From Xinfangfangia pollutisoli (GTDB lineage: Bacteria; Pseudomonadota; Alphaproteobacteria; Rhodobacterales; Rhodobacteraceae): DNA of 64,000 nucleotides. The DNA is taken from positions 1-64,000 of the forward strand of contig NZ_JAICBZ010000001.1 of assembly GCF_020179405.1 (NCBI RefSeq), written 5' to 3'. Position numbers and translations under genes: made by a program. Of this stretch, positions 17,797 through 27,060 are shown piece after piece. Under the pieces are notes generated by a model. It saw only the letters and a list, made by a program, of their open reading frames with translations, was not told where the DNA came from and made no database searches. Positions within the stretch are counted from its first letter, which is position 1; each line of letters begins with the position of its first letter.

Positions 17797-19445
17797 GCCC
17801 GCGCATCGACCAGATCCAGCTGCAGATGATCTGGAGCCGCCTGATCTCGGCGGTCGAGGAACAGGCGCGCAGCCTGATCCGCGCCGGGTTTTCCACCTCG
17901 ACCCGCGAGGCGGGCGATGTCTCGGCCGGGGTGTTCAACACCCGCGGCGAGATGATCGCCCAGGCGGTGACCGGCACGCCCGGCCATATCAACTCGATGG
18001 CGCGCTCGGTGAAGCATTTCCTTGAGGTCTTCCCGGTCGCCACCGCGCAAGAAGGCGATGTCTACATCACCAACGATCCCTGGAAGGCCACCGGCCATCT
18101 GTCGGACCTGTCGGTCGTCACGCCGATCTTCAAGGCCGGCCGGCTGGTCGCGCTGTTCGCCTGCACCACCCATGTCGTCGATATCGGCGGCAACGGGCCT
18201 TCGCCGGAATCGCGCGATGTCTATGGCGAGGGTCTGTTCATCCCGATCATGAAGATCGCCGAGCGGGGCGTGATGAACGAAAGCCTGCTGCAGATCGTGC
18301 GGGCCAATGTGAAAGAGCCGGTCCAGGTCGAGGGCGACATCTTCGCGCTGGTGGCCTGCAACGAAGTGGGCGGCAAGCGGCTTTTGACCATCATGGACGA
18401 ATGCGGCCTGACCGAGATCGACACGGTCGGCGACGAGATCTTCGCCCGCTCGCGCAAGGCGATGATGGACGAGATCGCCAAGCTGCCGCGCGGCACCTGG
18501 CACAACAAGATGACGATCGACGGCTTCGAGGCGCCGATCGACCTGTGCGCCGCGGTGACCGTCGACGAGACCGGCGTCCATATCGACATGACCGGCACCT
18601 CGGAACCCTCGCGCTACGGGATCAACTGCCCGATGTGCTATACCGAGGCCTATGCCTCGTTCGGGGTGAAATGCCTGGTGGCGCCGCATCTGCCCAACAA
18701 TGCCGCGACCATGGCCTGCATCACCGTCTCGGCGCCCGAGAACTGCATCGCCAATGCGCAGTTTCCCCGCCCGGTCGTCGCCCGCTCGACCATCGGGATG
18801 TTCCTGCCCGATCTGGTCTTCGGCTGCTTCGAACAGGCGCTGGAAAACCGCGTGCCGGCCGAAAGCACCGGGACCCTGTGGAATATCCGCCTGGGCCAGC
18901 AGCCCGAAGCGGGGCAGCCCGGCTTCATGGTCACCACCTTCCACAGCGGCGGCACCGGCGCGCGGCCAGCGCTGGACGGGCTGTCGGCCACGCCCTTCCC
19001 CTCGGGCATCCGCAATGTTCCGGTCGAGGTGACCGAGGCGATCACCTCGCTGGTGATCTGGCGCAAGGAATTCCGGCCCGATTCGGGCGGGGCGGGCCAG
19101 CAGCGCGGCGGGCTGGGCCAGACGATGGAAATCGGCAACCGCGCCGATCTGCCCTTGAACTTCTATGCCCGCTACGAACGGGTCGAGAACCCGGCCAAGG
19201 GCCGGCAGGGCGGCAGCCCCGGCCATCCCGGCCGGGTCAGCCTGGGCTCGGGCGGCAAGCTGCGCGCCAAGGGGCTGCAGACCATTCCGGTGGGCGATAC
19301 GGTGGTGATCGAGATGCCGGGCGGCGGTGGCTATGGCGATCCGCGCGCCCGCTCGGCCGAGGCCTTGGCGCATGATCTGCGCTGCGGCTATGTCACCGAG
19401 GCGGGCGCCGCGGACAGCTATGGCCGCCCGGCCGACAAGCGCTGA
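17793..19445 (+). CDS. hyuB: Hydantoinase/oxoprolinase family subunit B (HyuB-like)
   Basis: 550 residues matching hydantoinase B: an N-terminal DQIQLQMIWSRLISAVEEQ, the conserved NDPWKATGHLSDLSVVTPIF, the THVVDIGG segment and the C-terminal MPGGGGYGDP. It is the partner of HyuA and together they would hydrolyse a cyclic amide (hydantoin, 5-oxoproline) or related compound in the cytoplasm. The start was set at the ATGA overlap with hyuA. An MmgE/PrpD gene begins seven bases after its stop. Confidence 0.87.
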   Translation: MSPRIDQIQLQMIWSRLISAVEEQARSLIRAGFSTSTREAGDVSAGVFNTRGEMIAQAVTGTPGHINSMARSVKHFLEVFPVATAQEGDVYITNDPWKATGHLSDLSVVTPIFKAGRLVALFACTTHVVDIGGNGPSPESRDVYGEGLFIPIMKIAERGVMNESLLQIVRANVKEPVQVEGDIFALVACNEVGGKRLLTIMDECGLTEIDTVGDEIFARSRKAMMDEIAKLPRGTWHNKMTIDGFEAPIDLCAAVTVDETGVHIDMTGTSEPSRYGINCPMCYTEAYASFGVKCLVAPHLPNNAATMACITVSAPENCIANAQFPRPVVARSTIGMFLPDLVFGCFEQALENRVPAESTGTLWNIRLGQQPEAGQPGFMVTTFHSGGTGARPALDGLSATPFPSGIRNVPVEVTEAITSLVIWRKEFRPDSGGAGQQRGGLGQTMEIGNRADLPLNFYARYERVENPAKGRQGGSPGHPGRVSLGSGGKLRAKGLQTIPVGDTVVIEMPGGGGYGDPRARSAEALAHDLRCGYVTEAGAADSYGRPADKR

Positions 19446-19452
19446 GCCCGGC

Positions 19453-20889
19453 ATGGCCACGCCCGGCTTTCCGCTGACCCGCGATCTGGCCGCGGCCCTG
19501 GCAGGCTTGCGGCCCGGGGATCTGGGCGCCGCCGCCACGCAGCGGGCGCAGATCGCCTTTCTCGACACGCTGGCCGTGATCGCGGCCGGCCTGTCCGAAC
19601 CGGCGGTCGCGGCGCTGGCGCGGACGCTGGGGGCCGACGGCGGCGCGGGGCCCGCGCATCTGTCGGCGCGCGACCGGGCGCTGGTTCTGGGCACGGCCGC
19701 CCATGCGCTGGATCTGGACGACGTGGCATTCGGCGGCCATGTCAGCGCGGTTCTGGTGCCGGCGATCCTGGCGCTGCTGCCGGCGCTGCCGCAGCCGGTC
19801 GAGGGGCGGCGGGTCCTGCTGGCCTATGCGGCGGGCTATGAGGCCTGGGCCGAGGTCTCGAGCCGCGAAACCACCCTGTACCACGCCAAGGGCGCGCATC
19901 CGACCGGGCTGCTGGGCCCGATCGGCGCGGCGGCGGCGGCGGCGCAGCTGTGGCAGCTGACCGCCGGCCAGACCGCGCAGGCCCTGGGCATTGCCGCCTC
20001 GCTGGGGGCCGGGCTGACGGTGAATTTCGGCACGATGACCAAACCCTTCCATGCCGGCCGCGCCGCCGAGGCCGGGGTTTTCGCGGCCGATCTGGCCCGC
20101 CACGGCCTGACCGCGGCGTCCGACGCGCTTGAGGCCTGGAACGGCTTTCTGCAGGTGCATTCGCCGCAGGGCGCGGTCGATCTGACCCGGCCGCTGGGGC
20201 TGGCGGGCGGCGCGCTGCGGCTGGCGGGCATCGCCCCCAGCGTCAAGCGCTTTCCGGTCTGCTATGCCGCCCATCGCGCGATCGACGCGGCGCTGGCGCT
20301 GCACGCGGCGGGCGGCTTCGATCCCGACGCGCTGTCGCGGATCGAGATCCTGATCAGCCCCCGCCATTCCGCCACCCTGCGCTATGACGCGCCGCAGACC
20401 GTGGCCGAGGCGCGCTTCAGCCTGGAATTCGCGGTCTGCACGGCGCTGCTGACCGGGCAGGTCGGGCTGGCCCAGCTGCAGGCCGGCTGGCTGGCGGATC
20501 CGCAGCTGCGCCGCCTGATGGCGCGCTGTGCCCGCCGTCTGTCGGACAGCGCCGATCCGGTGCTGGAAGGCTTCGCGGCCTTTGATCAGGTCACGCTGCA
20601 CCGCGACGGCGCGGCGCCGCTGCCCAGCCCCGAAGTGGCCCGGGCGCTGGGGCATGCCGACCTGCCGCTTAACCCCGACCAGATCGCGGCGAAACTGGCC
20701 GATTGCCTGGCACAGGCCGGCGGTCTGCCCCCGGCCTCCCAGGTCAGCGCCGCCGTGGCCCGGCTTGCCGACCCTTCCGGCACAGCCGAGGCGCTGGCCC
20801 AGGTGGCGGCCGCATTTCTGGCCCTGGGCCTGCCCGCGGCCCCCTGCCCTTCAACAGCCGGCGCTGCGGCGCACGGCCCTTCCCGATAG
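19453..20889 (+). CDS. MmgE/PrpD family protein (first copy)
   Basis: 478 residues of the MmgE/PrpD fold, which includes 2-methylcitrate dehydratase, cis-aconitate decarboxylase and iminodisuccinate epimerase. Family landmarks are LGTAAHALDLDDVAF (about 78-92), HAKGAHPTGLLGPIGAAAAAAQ and NFGTMTKPFHAGRAAEAGVFAA (about 195-216). It starts seven bases after hyuB and is followed after 17 bases by a second, divergent family member. Paired copies may form a heteromer or catalyse successive steps. A propionate role is unlikely since no prpB or prpC is nearby. Substrate unknown. Confidence 0.82.
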   Translation: MATPGFPLTRDLAAALAGLRPGDLGAAATQRAQIAFLDTLAVIAAGLSEPAVAALARTLGADGGAGPAHLSARDRALVLGTAAHALDLDDVAFGGHVSAVLVPAILALLPALPQPVEGRRVLLAYAAGYEAWAEVSSRETTLYHAKGAHPTGLLGPIGAAAAAAQLWQLTAGQTAQALGIAASLGAGLTVNFGTMTKPFHAGRAAEAGVFAADLARHGLTAASDALEAWNGFLQVHSPQGAVDLTRPLGLAGGALRLAGIAPSVKRFPVCYAAHRAIDAALALHAAGGFDPDALSRIEILISPRHSATLRYDAPQTVAEARFSLEFAVCTALLTGQVGLAQLQAGWLADPQLRRLMARCARRLSDSADPVLEGFAAFDQVTLHRDGAAPLPSPEVARALGHADLPLNPDQIAAKLADCLAQAGGLPPASQVSAAVARLADPSGTAEALAQVAAAFLALGLPAAPCPSTAGAAAHGPSR

Positions 20890-20906
20890 ACGCGAAAGGA
20901 CCCCCC

Positions 20907-22262
20907 ATGTCACGCACCCGAGAGCTGGTCGAATTCGTCCTCGACACCGGCTATGACCAGCTCGACCCCGCGGTCGTCCATCTGGCCAAGACCCATTTCC
21001 TGGATTGCGTCGGATCGGCCCTGGCCGAAGCCGCGCATCCCCGTTCGCAGATCGTGCAGCGCTATCTGGCGCGGATCGGCGCCGAGGGCCCCTGCCGCGT
21101 CATCGGCTACGGCCGGCGCGCCACGATCGACAATGCCGCCTTCGCCAATGGCATCCTGGCCCATACGATCAGCTTCGACGACAGCGGCCCCTCGCACCCT
21201 TCCGTCACCATCGTGCCGCCGCTGCTGGCCATGGGCGAGATGTACCATCTGGACGGCAAGGCGATTCTGACCGCGCAGGTTCTGGCCTATGACGTGTTCC
21301 AGCGGCTGAACGCCGTGACCGAGGACGCCTGGGAGATGCGCAAGCGCGGCTGGCACCCGACCGGGTTCTTCGGCGCGGTGACCTCGGCCATCCTGTCGGC
21401 CAAGCTGATGAAGCTGTCGCTGGAGGACAGCGTCAACGCCATCGCGATCGCCGCCACCATGGGCGGCGGGCTAAGCCAGAACATCGGCAGCATGGGCATG
21501 GGCCTGCATGCCGGCAATGCCAGCCGCAACGGCATCATGGCGGCGCATCTGTCGCAGGAAGGCTTCCGCGCCGATGCCGACCCGCTTGAGGGCCGTTTCG
21601 GGCTGATGGATGCGCTGTGCGGCCCGGGCAGCTATGAAACCCATGCCCTGACCGAAGGCCTGGGCGCGCCGTTCCGGCTTCTGGATCCGGGCATCACCAT
21701 CAAGCCCTATCCGAATTGCTGGGCGCATCACAAAGTGCTGGATTCGGTCCTGCACCTGCAGCAGACCCATGCGCTGACCCCCGACCAGATCGCCCGGGTC
21801 GAGGTGGATCTGCAGGCCGACAAGCCGACCTACCGCTATCTTGCCCCGAAGACCGATCTCGAGGCGCGCTACAGCCTGGGCTACGGCATCGCGCTGTGCC
21901 TGCTGGACGGGGCGCTGGGAATCGACCAGTTCGCCGATGACCGGATCCAGGATCCGCGCACCCTCGAGATGATGGGCCGGATCCATCACACGCCGCAGCC
22001 GGCCGGCGCGGCGCAGAACGAGGTGGTCCTGGTGCTGACCGATGGCCGGCGCCTGTCGCATCGGGTGGTGCATTCCAAGGGCCATCCGCGCTTCAACCCG
22101 ATGTCCGAAGCCGAGGTGCAGGCCAAATTCGCCGGTTGCGCCGGCCGGCTGCTGCCCGAGGATCAGGTCGCCCGCGCGGCGGGGCTGATCAACGCGCTGG
22201 AAGAGGTGGACGATCTGGCCCGGGTGATGGACGCGCTGATCGCGCCCGCCGCGGCGGGCTGA
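20907..22262 (+). CDS. MmgE/PrpD family protein (second copy)
   Basis: 451 residues of the same fold as the preceding gene but clearly diverged: FANGILAHTISFDDSGPSHPSV, KRGWHPTGFFGAVTSAI and MGMGLHAGNASRNGIMAAHLS replace the corresponding motifs. It has a good GAAAGGA ribosome binding site and is the last gene of the plus-strand ABC operon. A hairpin that could stop transcription follows its stop. Isomerase, dehydratase or decarboxylase activity on a polycarboxylate or its amino analogue is the likely chemistry. Confidence 0.82.
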   Translation: MSRTRELVEFVLDTGYDQLDPAVVHLAKTHFLDCVGSALAEAAHPRSQIVQRYLARIGAEGPCRVIGYGRRATIDNAAFANGILAHTISFDDSGPSHPSVTIVPPLLAMGEMYHLDGKAILTAQVLAYDVFQRLNAVTEDAWEMRKRGWHPTGFFGAVTSAILSAKLMKLSLEDSVNAIAIAATMGGGLSQNIGSMGMGLHAGNASRNGIMAAHLSQEGFRADADPLEGRFGLMDALCGPGSYETHALTEGLGAPFRLLDPGITIKPYPNCWAHHKVLDSVLHLQQTHALTPDQIARVEVDLQADKPTYRYLAPKTDLEARYSLGYGIALCLLDGALGIDQFADDRIQDPRTLEMMGRIHHTPQPAGAAQNEVVLVLTDGRRLSHRVVHSKGHPRFNPMSEAEVQAKFAGCAGRLLPEDQVARAAGLINALEEVDDLARVMDALIAPAAAG

Positions 22263-22276
22263 TCGCGCAGGCGCAA

Positions 22277-22305
22277 CCGCAGTCCCGGCCGGCCCGGGTC
22301 TGCGG
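22277..22305. terminator. Bidirectional terminator-like hairpin between convergent genes
   Basis: CCGCAG (22277-22282) pairs with CTGCGG (22300-22305), and after a T-T mismatch CCCGG pairs with CCGGG, with a five-base loop. TCTATCTATT follows on the plus strand. It lies between the stops of the second MmgE/PrpD gene and the NIPSNAP gene. Confidence 0.55.
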
Positions 22306-22341
22306 TCTATCTATTGCGAAAGCCCGGCGGGAGAAGCGGCG

Positions 22342-22944
22342 CTAGGTCAGCGGCGATCCGGGCAGGGGCGTCAGGATCATCGTCTGCATCGGCGGCGGCG
22401 GGGCGCCCGGAAAGGCGCCGGGCGGCCAGGCCCCATCCGCCTGCGCCCGGGCGCGGATGGCCTGGCGGGCCGCAAGGCTTTCATAGGCCCAGAGATGGGC
22501 GAAGCGCGGCGTCCCCTCGACCGAGACGCCGGCCATGATCACCGGCGAATAGCGGGCGCGCCGCGGCAGCTTCTGCTGCCAGGCGGCATCGAGAACCGGG
22601 AAACTGCCGGGCCTGACCCCGTAGATGCGCAGCTCGTAACAGGGCCCGTGCCGGCCCGACAGGATCGGCGCGAACCAGTCGGGCAGGGCATAGGCCTCGG
22701 TCCGGTAGCCGCGCAGCAGGCCCGCCAGACCGAACGGATCGTCGGACCAGGCCAGATCCGCGCGCGCCGCGCCCAGTTCGGCCGCGCTGTCATGGGCCCG
22801 GGCCAGAACCAGATGGTTCAGCTGCCCGATCTCGACCGACCAGCAGCCAAGGATGCGGCCGGGCGCCGTTTCTTCCAGCAGCCGGCCCGCCGCCACAGGG
22901 TGATCGCGGGCCGGAATGTCGATGAAGGCGAAGTCGATCAGCAT
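22342..22944 (-). CDS. NIPSNAP family protein
   Basis: A 200-residue soluble protein with two tandem ferredoxin-like NIPSNAP halves. The second is clearest: CYELRIYGVRPGSFPVLDAAW, then MAGVSVEGTPRFAHLWAYESLAARQAIRARAQADGAWPP. NIPSNAP proteins resemble dimeric alpha-beta barrel enzymes; no catalytic role is established. The ATG at 22944 was chosen because the frame further upstream lies within the permease gene. It is the last gene of the minus-strand ABC operon, 17 bp after the DppC-like gene, so it is probably tied to the metabolism of the imported compound. Confidence 0.75.
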   Translation of the reverse strand: MLIDFAFIDIPARDHPVAAGRLLEETAPGRILGCWSVEIGQLNHLVLARAHDSAAELGAARADLAWSDDPFGLAGLLRGYRTEAYALPDWFAPILSGRHGPCYELRIYGVRPGSFPVLDAAWQQKLPRRARYSPVIMAGVSVEGTPRFAHLWAYESLAARQAIRARAQADGAWPPGAFPGAPPPPMQTMILTPLPGSPLT

Positions 22945-22961
22945 GGTCGGGTGCCCGTCGC

Positions 22962-23852
22962 CTAGCGGCGCGACTTCGGGTCCAGCACGTCGCGCAGCCC
23001 GTCGCCCAGCAGGTTGAACGACAGGACGGTGACGAAGATGAAGATCCCCGGGAAGACCGACAGGAAAGGGTGCGTCGTCAGATAGCGCTGCGCCTCGTTC
23101 AGCATGGCGCCCCATTCCGGCATCGGCGGCTGCGCGCCCAGGCCCAGAAAACTCAGCACCGCCGCGGCCAGGATCGCATCGCCCAGCGACAGGGTGAAAT
23201 ACACGATCAGCGGCCCCAGGATATTGGGCAGGATCTCGTGCAGGATGATGCGGAAGTCCGATGCGCCGATGCTGCGCGCGGCCTCGACATATTGCAGCTG
23301 CGCCACCGACATCGTGGCGCCCCGCACCACGCGGGCAAAGCGCGGAATGCGCACCAGCCCGATCGCGATGATCCCGTTTTGCAGCGACGGCCCCAGGATC
23401 GCGGCGATCAGCACCGCCATCAGCACATAGGGCAACGCCAGAACGATATCCATCGCCCGCATCAGCACGCTGTCCACCATGCCGCCGTAATAGCCGGCCA
23501 GAAGCCCGATGATCGTGCCCGCCACCAGCGAGATCGTCACCGCCAGAAGCCCCACGGCAAGCGAGATCCGCGTGCCCTCGACCACCCGCGAAAACACGTC
23601 GCGGCCGATCTGGTCGATGCCGAAAGGATGCATCCAGCTGGGCCCTTCCAGCACGCCATCGGTGAAGGCATCCACCTCGTAGGGGGCGATCAGCGGCGCG
23701 AACAGCGCCACCAGCAAAAGCAGGCTGACACAGACCAGGCCGACCAGCGCGCTGCGGTTCTCGACCACCAGCGCCAGCCCGGCACGAAGCCGGGAAAGCC
23801 GGCCGGATTTCGGGAGTTCGGCGCCGGGGGCGGCGTTCAACGGGATGCTCAT
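22962..23852 (-). CDS. ABC transporter permease, DppC-like (second system)
   Basis: 296 residues. A cytoplasmic N-terminus precedes six membrane segments, with PFGIDQIGRDVFSRVVEGTRISLAVG and an EAA loop (QYVEAARSIGASDFRIILHEILPN) typical of DppC. The start overlaps the stop of the DppB-like gene (ATGA). It forms the second transporter's channel with that protein. Confidence 0.9.
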   Translation of the reverse strand: MSIPLNAAPGAELPKSGRLSRLRAGLALVVENRSALVGLVCVSLLLLVALFAPLIAPYEVDAFTDGVLEGPSWMHPFGIDQIGRDVFSRVVEGTRISLAVGLLAVTISLVAGTIIGLLAGYYGGMVDSVLMRAMDIVLALPYVLMAVLIAAILGPSLQNGIIAIGLVRIPRFARVVRGATMSVAQLQYVEAARSIGASDFRIILHEILPNILGPLIVYFTLSLGDAILAAAVLSFLGLGAQPPMPEWGAMLNEAQRYLTTHPFLSVFPGIFIFVTVLSFNLLGDGLRDVLDPKSRR

Positions 23853-24871
23853 GCGTGAACCCTCGGGTCGATGATGCCGTAAGAGATGTCGACGATCAGA
23901 TTGATGAAGACGATGATCACCGCGTAGAAGATGATCGCGCCCTGCACGACCGGATAGTCATGCGCAAGAATGGCCTGCATCAGATGCCGCCCCAGTCCCG
24001 GCCAGGAGAACAGGGTTTCGGTGACGATCGAGCCGCCCAGATAGACCCCGATCTCAAGCCCAAGGATGGTGACGACCGGGATCATCGCATTGCGCATCAC
24101 ATGCCGCATCACCACCGCCGGAAAGCTAAGTCCGCGCGCCAGGGCGGCATTCACATAGTCTTCGTTGATCGTCTCCAGCACGCTGGCCCGCGTCGTGCGC
24201 GCAATCAGCGCGGCGGGCGCCGTCGACAGGGTGATCGCCGGCAGCACGATATGCGACAGCACGTTCAGGAAGGCCGCGCCGTTCAGCGTCAGCAGACTGT
24301 CCAGCAGCTTGAACCCGGTCACATGGGTCAGCGACACTTCGTATGAGATCATGCCGCCGGTCGGGAAGATGTCGAAATAGACCGAGAAGACGACGATCAG
24401 GATGGTGCCGAACCAGAAGACCGGGATCGAGATGCCCGAAAGCGTGACGAACATCACCAGCGTGTCGAAGAAGGACCCGCGCGTCATGCCGGCGATGGTG
24501 CCCGCCGCGACGCCGACCACGGCCCCGATCAGCACGCCCAGAAAGGCAAGTTCCGCCGTGGCCTTCAACCGGTCCAGCAGGATCGGCAGCACCGGCTCGT
24601 GGTTCTGCAGGCTTTGGCCCATATCGCCCTGCAGCAGATTGCCCAGCCAGGTGAAATATTGCACCACATAGGACTGATCCAGCCCCATCTCCTTGCGCAG
24701 CGCGGCCAGGGTTTCCTCGGACACGGCCTCGACGCCGACGATGGTTTCCACCGGATCGCCGGGGATCGCGCGCATGGCGGCGAAGACCACCACCGTCAGC
24801 ACAAGCAGCACGAAGGCGGAATTGACGAAGCGTTTGCCGATCTTCGCCAGAACGGAATGGGAATTGCTCAT
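23849..24871 (-). CDS. ABC transporter permease, DppB-like (second system)
   Basis: 340 residues with six membrane segments. GKRFVNSAFVLLVLTVVVFAAMRAIPGDPVE at the N-terminus and EDYVNAALARGLSFPAVVMRHVMRNAMIP (EAA loop) identify a DppB/OppB-type permease. It overlaps its neighbours on both sides by four bases, so the transporter subunits are translationally coupled. Confidence 0.9.
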   Translation of the reverse strand: MSNSHSVLAKIGKRFVNSAFVLLVLTVVVFAAMRAIPGDPVETIVGVEAVSEETLAALRKEMGLDQSYVVQYFTWLGNLLQGDMGQSLQNHEPVLPILLDRLKATAELAFLGVLIGAVVGVAAGTIAGMTRGSFFDTLVMFVTLSGISIPVFWFGTILIVVFSVYFDIFPTGGMISYEVSLTHVTGFKLLDSLLTLNGAAFLNVLSHIVLPAITLSTAPAALIARTTRASVLETINEDYVNAALARGLSFPAVVMRHVMRNAMIPVVTILGLEIGVYLGGSIVTETLFSWPGLGRHLMQAILAHDYPVVQGAIIFYAVIIVFINLIVDISYGIIDPRVHA

Positions 24872-25932
24872 GCGGCAGGCTCCTCGCCTGGTCCGGCGGC
24901 AAAGGGCGCTGCGCCGGGAAGATCGTTGTACAGATGGCAGGCGACCGTTCTTCCCTCGACGGTCTGCGGCAGCGGCAGTGCGGTGTCGCAGATCCCGGGG
25001 ATGCGCCTGGGGCAGCGGGTGTGGAAGGCGCAGCCCCTGGGCAGGTTCACATTTGACGGGATCTCGCCCTTCAGCAACGCCCGTGTCTTGCCCCGCACCG
25101 ATTTGTGGCTGGGCGTCGCTTCCATCAGCGCCCGTGTATAGGGGTGCAGCGGGTTGGCCCAGATCGTCTCGACCGCGCCGCTTTCGACGATCCGGCCCAT
25201 ATACATCACCGCAACCCGATCGGTCAGATAGCCGATGAGGTTCAGATCGTGGGTGATGAACAGGCTGCCCAGGTTCAGGTCGCGTTCCAGTTCCTGGATC
25301 AGGTCGATGACCTTGGCCTGAACCGACACGTCCAGCGCCGAGGTCGGCTCGTCCAGGATCAGGAATTTCGGGTTCAGGATCAGCGCCCGGGCAATCGCCA
25401 CGCGCTGGCGCTGGCCCCCCGACAACTCGTGCGGATAGCGGTCGAAATGCGCCGGCGTCAGATGCACCCGGTCCAGCATTTCCAGCGCCTGCGCCCGCCG
25501 CTCGGCCGGAGTGCCGCGCTTGTGGACAACCAGCGAATCCGTGATGATCGTGCCGACTTTCCGTCGCGGATTTAGCGAATTGTAGGGGTCCTGGAACACC
25601 ATCTGGACCTGTTCGCGGAAGGCCAGCGGGTCAAGGCTGCTGACCGGCTGGCCGCCCAGCGTCACGCGGCCGCCCGTCGGGGCCTGCAGCTGCACGAAGG
25701 CCCGGGCAAGCGTGCTTTTGCCGCTGCCCGATTCCCCCGCGACGCCGACCATCTCGCCGCGGCGCACAGCCAAGGTCACATCCTGCACGGCCCGGACCGC
25801 CGCACGTTCCTTGCCACGCAGAAACGGCAACAGCCCGCCGCCGCGCACCGGAAAGCTGACGCTCAGTCCGGTGACGGCAAGGTCTCCGTCCGCCTGCGCC
25901 GCCCGAGGGGTCTTGTCTGACATGTCGTTCAT
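24868..25932 (-). CDS. ABC transporter ATPase, DppF-like (second system)
   Basis: 354 residues. Walker A is GESGSGKS, the signature LSGGQRQR and Walker B FLILDEP, and the C-terminal oligopeptide-transporter extension has [16 protein letters not shown], whose cysteines resemble the Fe-S-type pattern of DppD/DppF proteins. The start [10 protein letters not shown] at 25932 was chosen because it overlaps the stop of the upstream ATPase (ATGA) and because the frame further upstream is that other gene. It works with the DppD-like protein as a heterodimer. Confidence 0.9.
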   Translation of the reverse strand: MNDMSDKTPRAAQADGDLAVTGLSVSFPVRGGGLLPFLRGKERAAVRAVQDVTLAVRRGEMVGVAGESGSGKSTLARAFVQLQAPTGGRVTLGGQPVSSLDPLAFREQVQMVFQDPYNSLNPRRKVGTIITDSLVVHKRGTPAERRAQALEMLDRVHLTPAHFDRYPHELSGGQRQRVAIARALILNPKFLILDEPTSALDVSVQAKVIDLIQELERDLNLGSLFITHDLNLIGYLTDRVAVMYMGRIVESGAVETIWANPLHPYTRALMEATPSHKSVRGKTRALLKGEIPSNVNLPRGCAFHTRCPRRIPGICDTALPLPQTVEGRTVACHLYNDLPGAAPFAAGPGEEPAA

Positions 25933-26945
25933 TCCCTGCCCCCGTCCGCGGCCTGCGCCCCCGGCAGGGGCTGCTGGCAGGCCACGAAATGCCCTTCCGC
26001 CACCTCGATCATCTGCGCCTTGTCCGGGTTGACCCCGCCCCGGCCCAGCCGGCGGTCGGCATAGGCATAGCCCTTTGGCGGGGGGGCGACGCGCCGCACC
26101 TCGCCGATCGGGCGGCCGCGCTGCTCGGGCGAGGGAAGCGCGGCGATCAGTGCGCAGGTATAGGGGTGGCGCGGATCTTGAAACAGGCGGTCGGCCGGTG
26201 CGATCTCGACGATCTGACCCAGATACATGACGGCGATGCGGTCGCAATTCTCGGCCGCGACGCCAAGATCGTGGGTGATCATGACCAGCGCCGTGCCCAG
26301 ATCCGACCGCAGCTGGTTCAGCAGATCCAGGATCTGGGCCTGGATCGAGACATCCAGCGCCGCGGTCGGCTCGTCGGCGATGATCAGCTCGGCCCCGGCG
26401 ACCGTGGCGATCGCGATCATCACCCGCTGCGCCATGCCGCCCGACAGTTCGAAGGAATAGCTGCGCATCACCCGGTCGGGATCGGGCAGGCCGACCCGCG
26501 CCAGCTGCGTCAGGCACCGCTCCCAGGCCTGGGCTTTCGTCACCCCGTCCCGGGCTCGCGCGGCTTCCATGATCTGGCTGCCGATGGTCTTCACCGGGTT
26601 CAGCGCCCGCTTGGCCTCTTGGAAGACCATCGCGACCTGCCGGCCGCGGATCGCCCGCAGCGCCCGCGCCGACAGCCCCGTCAGCTCCTGCCCCTTCAGG
26701 CGGATCGACCCGCCCGAGATCCGGCCGCTTTTCGGCAGCAGGCCCATGACCGCGCGCGCGGTCATGCTTTTGCCGCTGCCGGTTTCGCCCACGATGCCCA
26801 GGCTTTCGCCGGGGGCAAGGTCAAGGGTCACCCCGGCCAGCGCCTGAACGGGCCCCTGCCGGGTGTCGAAAAAGAGATCAAGATCCCTGATGGCCAGAAG
26901 GCTCTGACCTGTCGGCATTGCGCCGTTCAGCTGTCCGGGGGTCAC
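25929..26945 (-). CDS. ABC transporter ATPase, DppD-like (second system)
   Basis: 338 residues with Walker A GETGSGKS, signature LSGGMAQR (a variant with MAQ) and Walker B ELIIADEP. The GTG start at 26945 has AAGGA seven bases upstream; an ATG nine codons later (26918) is the alternative. It is the first of the transporter genes after the binding protein, separated from it by a 127-bp region with two hairpins. Confidence 0.88.
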   Translation of the reverse strand: MTPGQLNGAMPTGQSLLAIRDLDLFFDTRQGPVQALAGVTLDLAPGESLGIVGETGSGKSMTARAVMGLLPKSGRISGGSIRLKGQELTGLSARALRAIRGRQVAMVFQEAKRALNPVKTIGSQIMEAARARDGVTKAQAWERCLTQLARVGLPDPDRVMRSYSFELSGGMAQRVMIAIATVAGAELIIADEPTAALDVSIQAQILDLLNQLRSDLGTALVMITHDLGVAAENCDRIAVMYLGQIVEIAPADRLFQDPRHPYTCALIAALPSPEQRGRPIGEVRRVAPPPKGYAYADRRLGRGGVNPDKAQMIEVAEGHFVACQQPLPGAQAADGGRE

Positions 26946-26968
26946 GTCGTCGTCCTTGTGATCAGCGC

Positions 26969-26995
26969 GTGGGCGGTCCTGGCTGATCCGCCCAC
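26969..26995 (-). terminator. Hairpin 1 between second binding protein and its ATPase gene
   Basis: GTGGGCGG (26969-26976) and CCGCCCAC (26988-26995) form a perfect 8-bp stem with an 11-base loop. With the second hairpin it probably sets the binding-protein to transporter ratio by mRNA stability or partial termination. Confidence 0.5.
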
Positions 26996-27004
26996 GATCC
27001 AGAC

Positions 27005-27033
27005 TTCTGCCCAGGCTTTTGCCCAGGCTTCTG
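27005..27033. repeat. Short tandem repeat, two and a half copies of a 12-mer
   Basis: TTCTGCCCAGGC (27005-27016) is followed directly by TTTTGCCCAGGC (27017-27028) and TTCTG (27029-27033). It lies between the two hairpins in the binding protein/ATPase gap. Confidence 0.6.
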
Positions 27034-27060
27034 CGCGCGGCGGCCTTGCGGGCCGCGCGC
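27033..27060 (-). terminator. Hairpin 2 just downstream of second binding-protein stop
   Basis: GCGCGCGGC (27033-27041) pairs with GCCGCGCGC (27052-27060) around a ten-base loop, 12 bases beyond the binding-protein stop on the minus strand. No U-run follows, so an mRNA 3'-end stabiliser is the best reading. Confidence 0.5.

Noticed and set aside
19453-22262. Methylcitrate-cycle (propionate) assignment for the MmgE/PrpD genes
   Set aside because: No prpB, prpC or acnD is nearby, and the context is an ABC import operon with HyuAB.
22342-23115. A longer start for the NIPSNAP gene
   Set aside because: The extra 57 codons lie inside the permease gene and read as low-complexity sequence; the ATG at 22944 begins a typical NIPSNAP strand.
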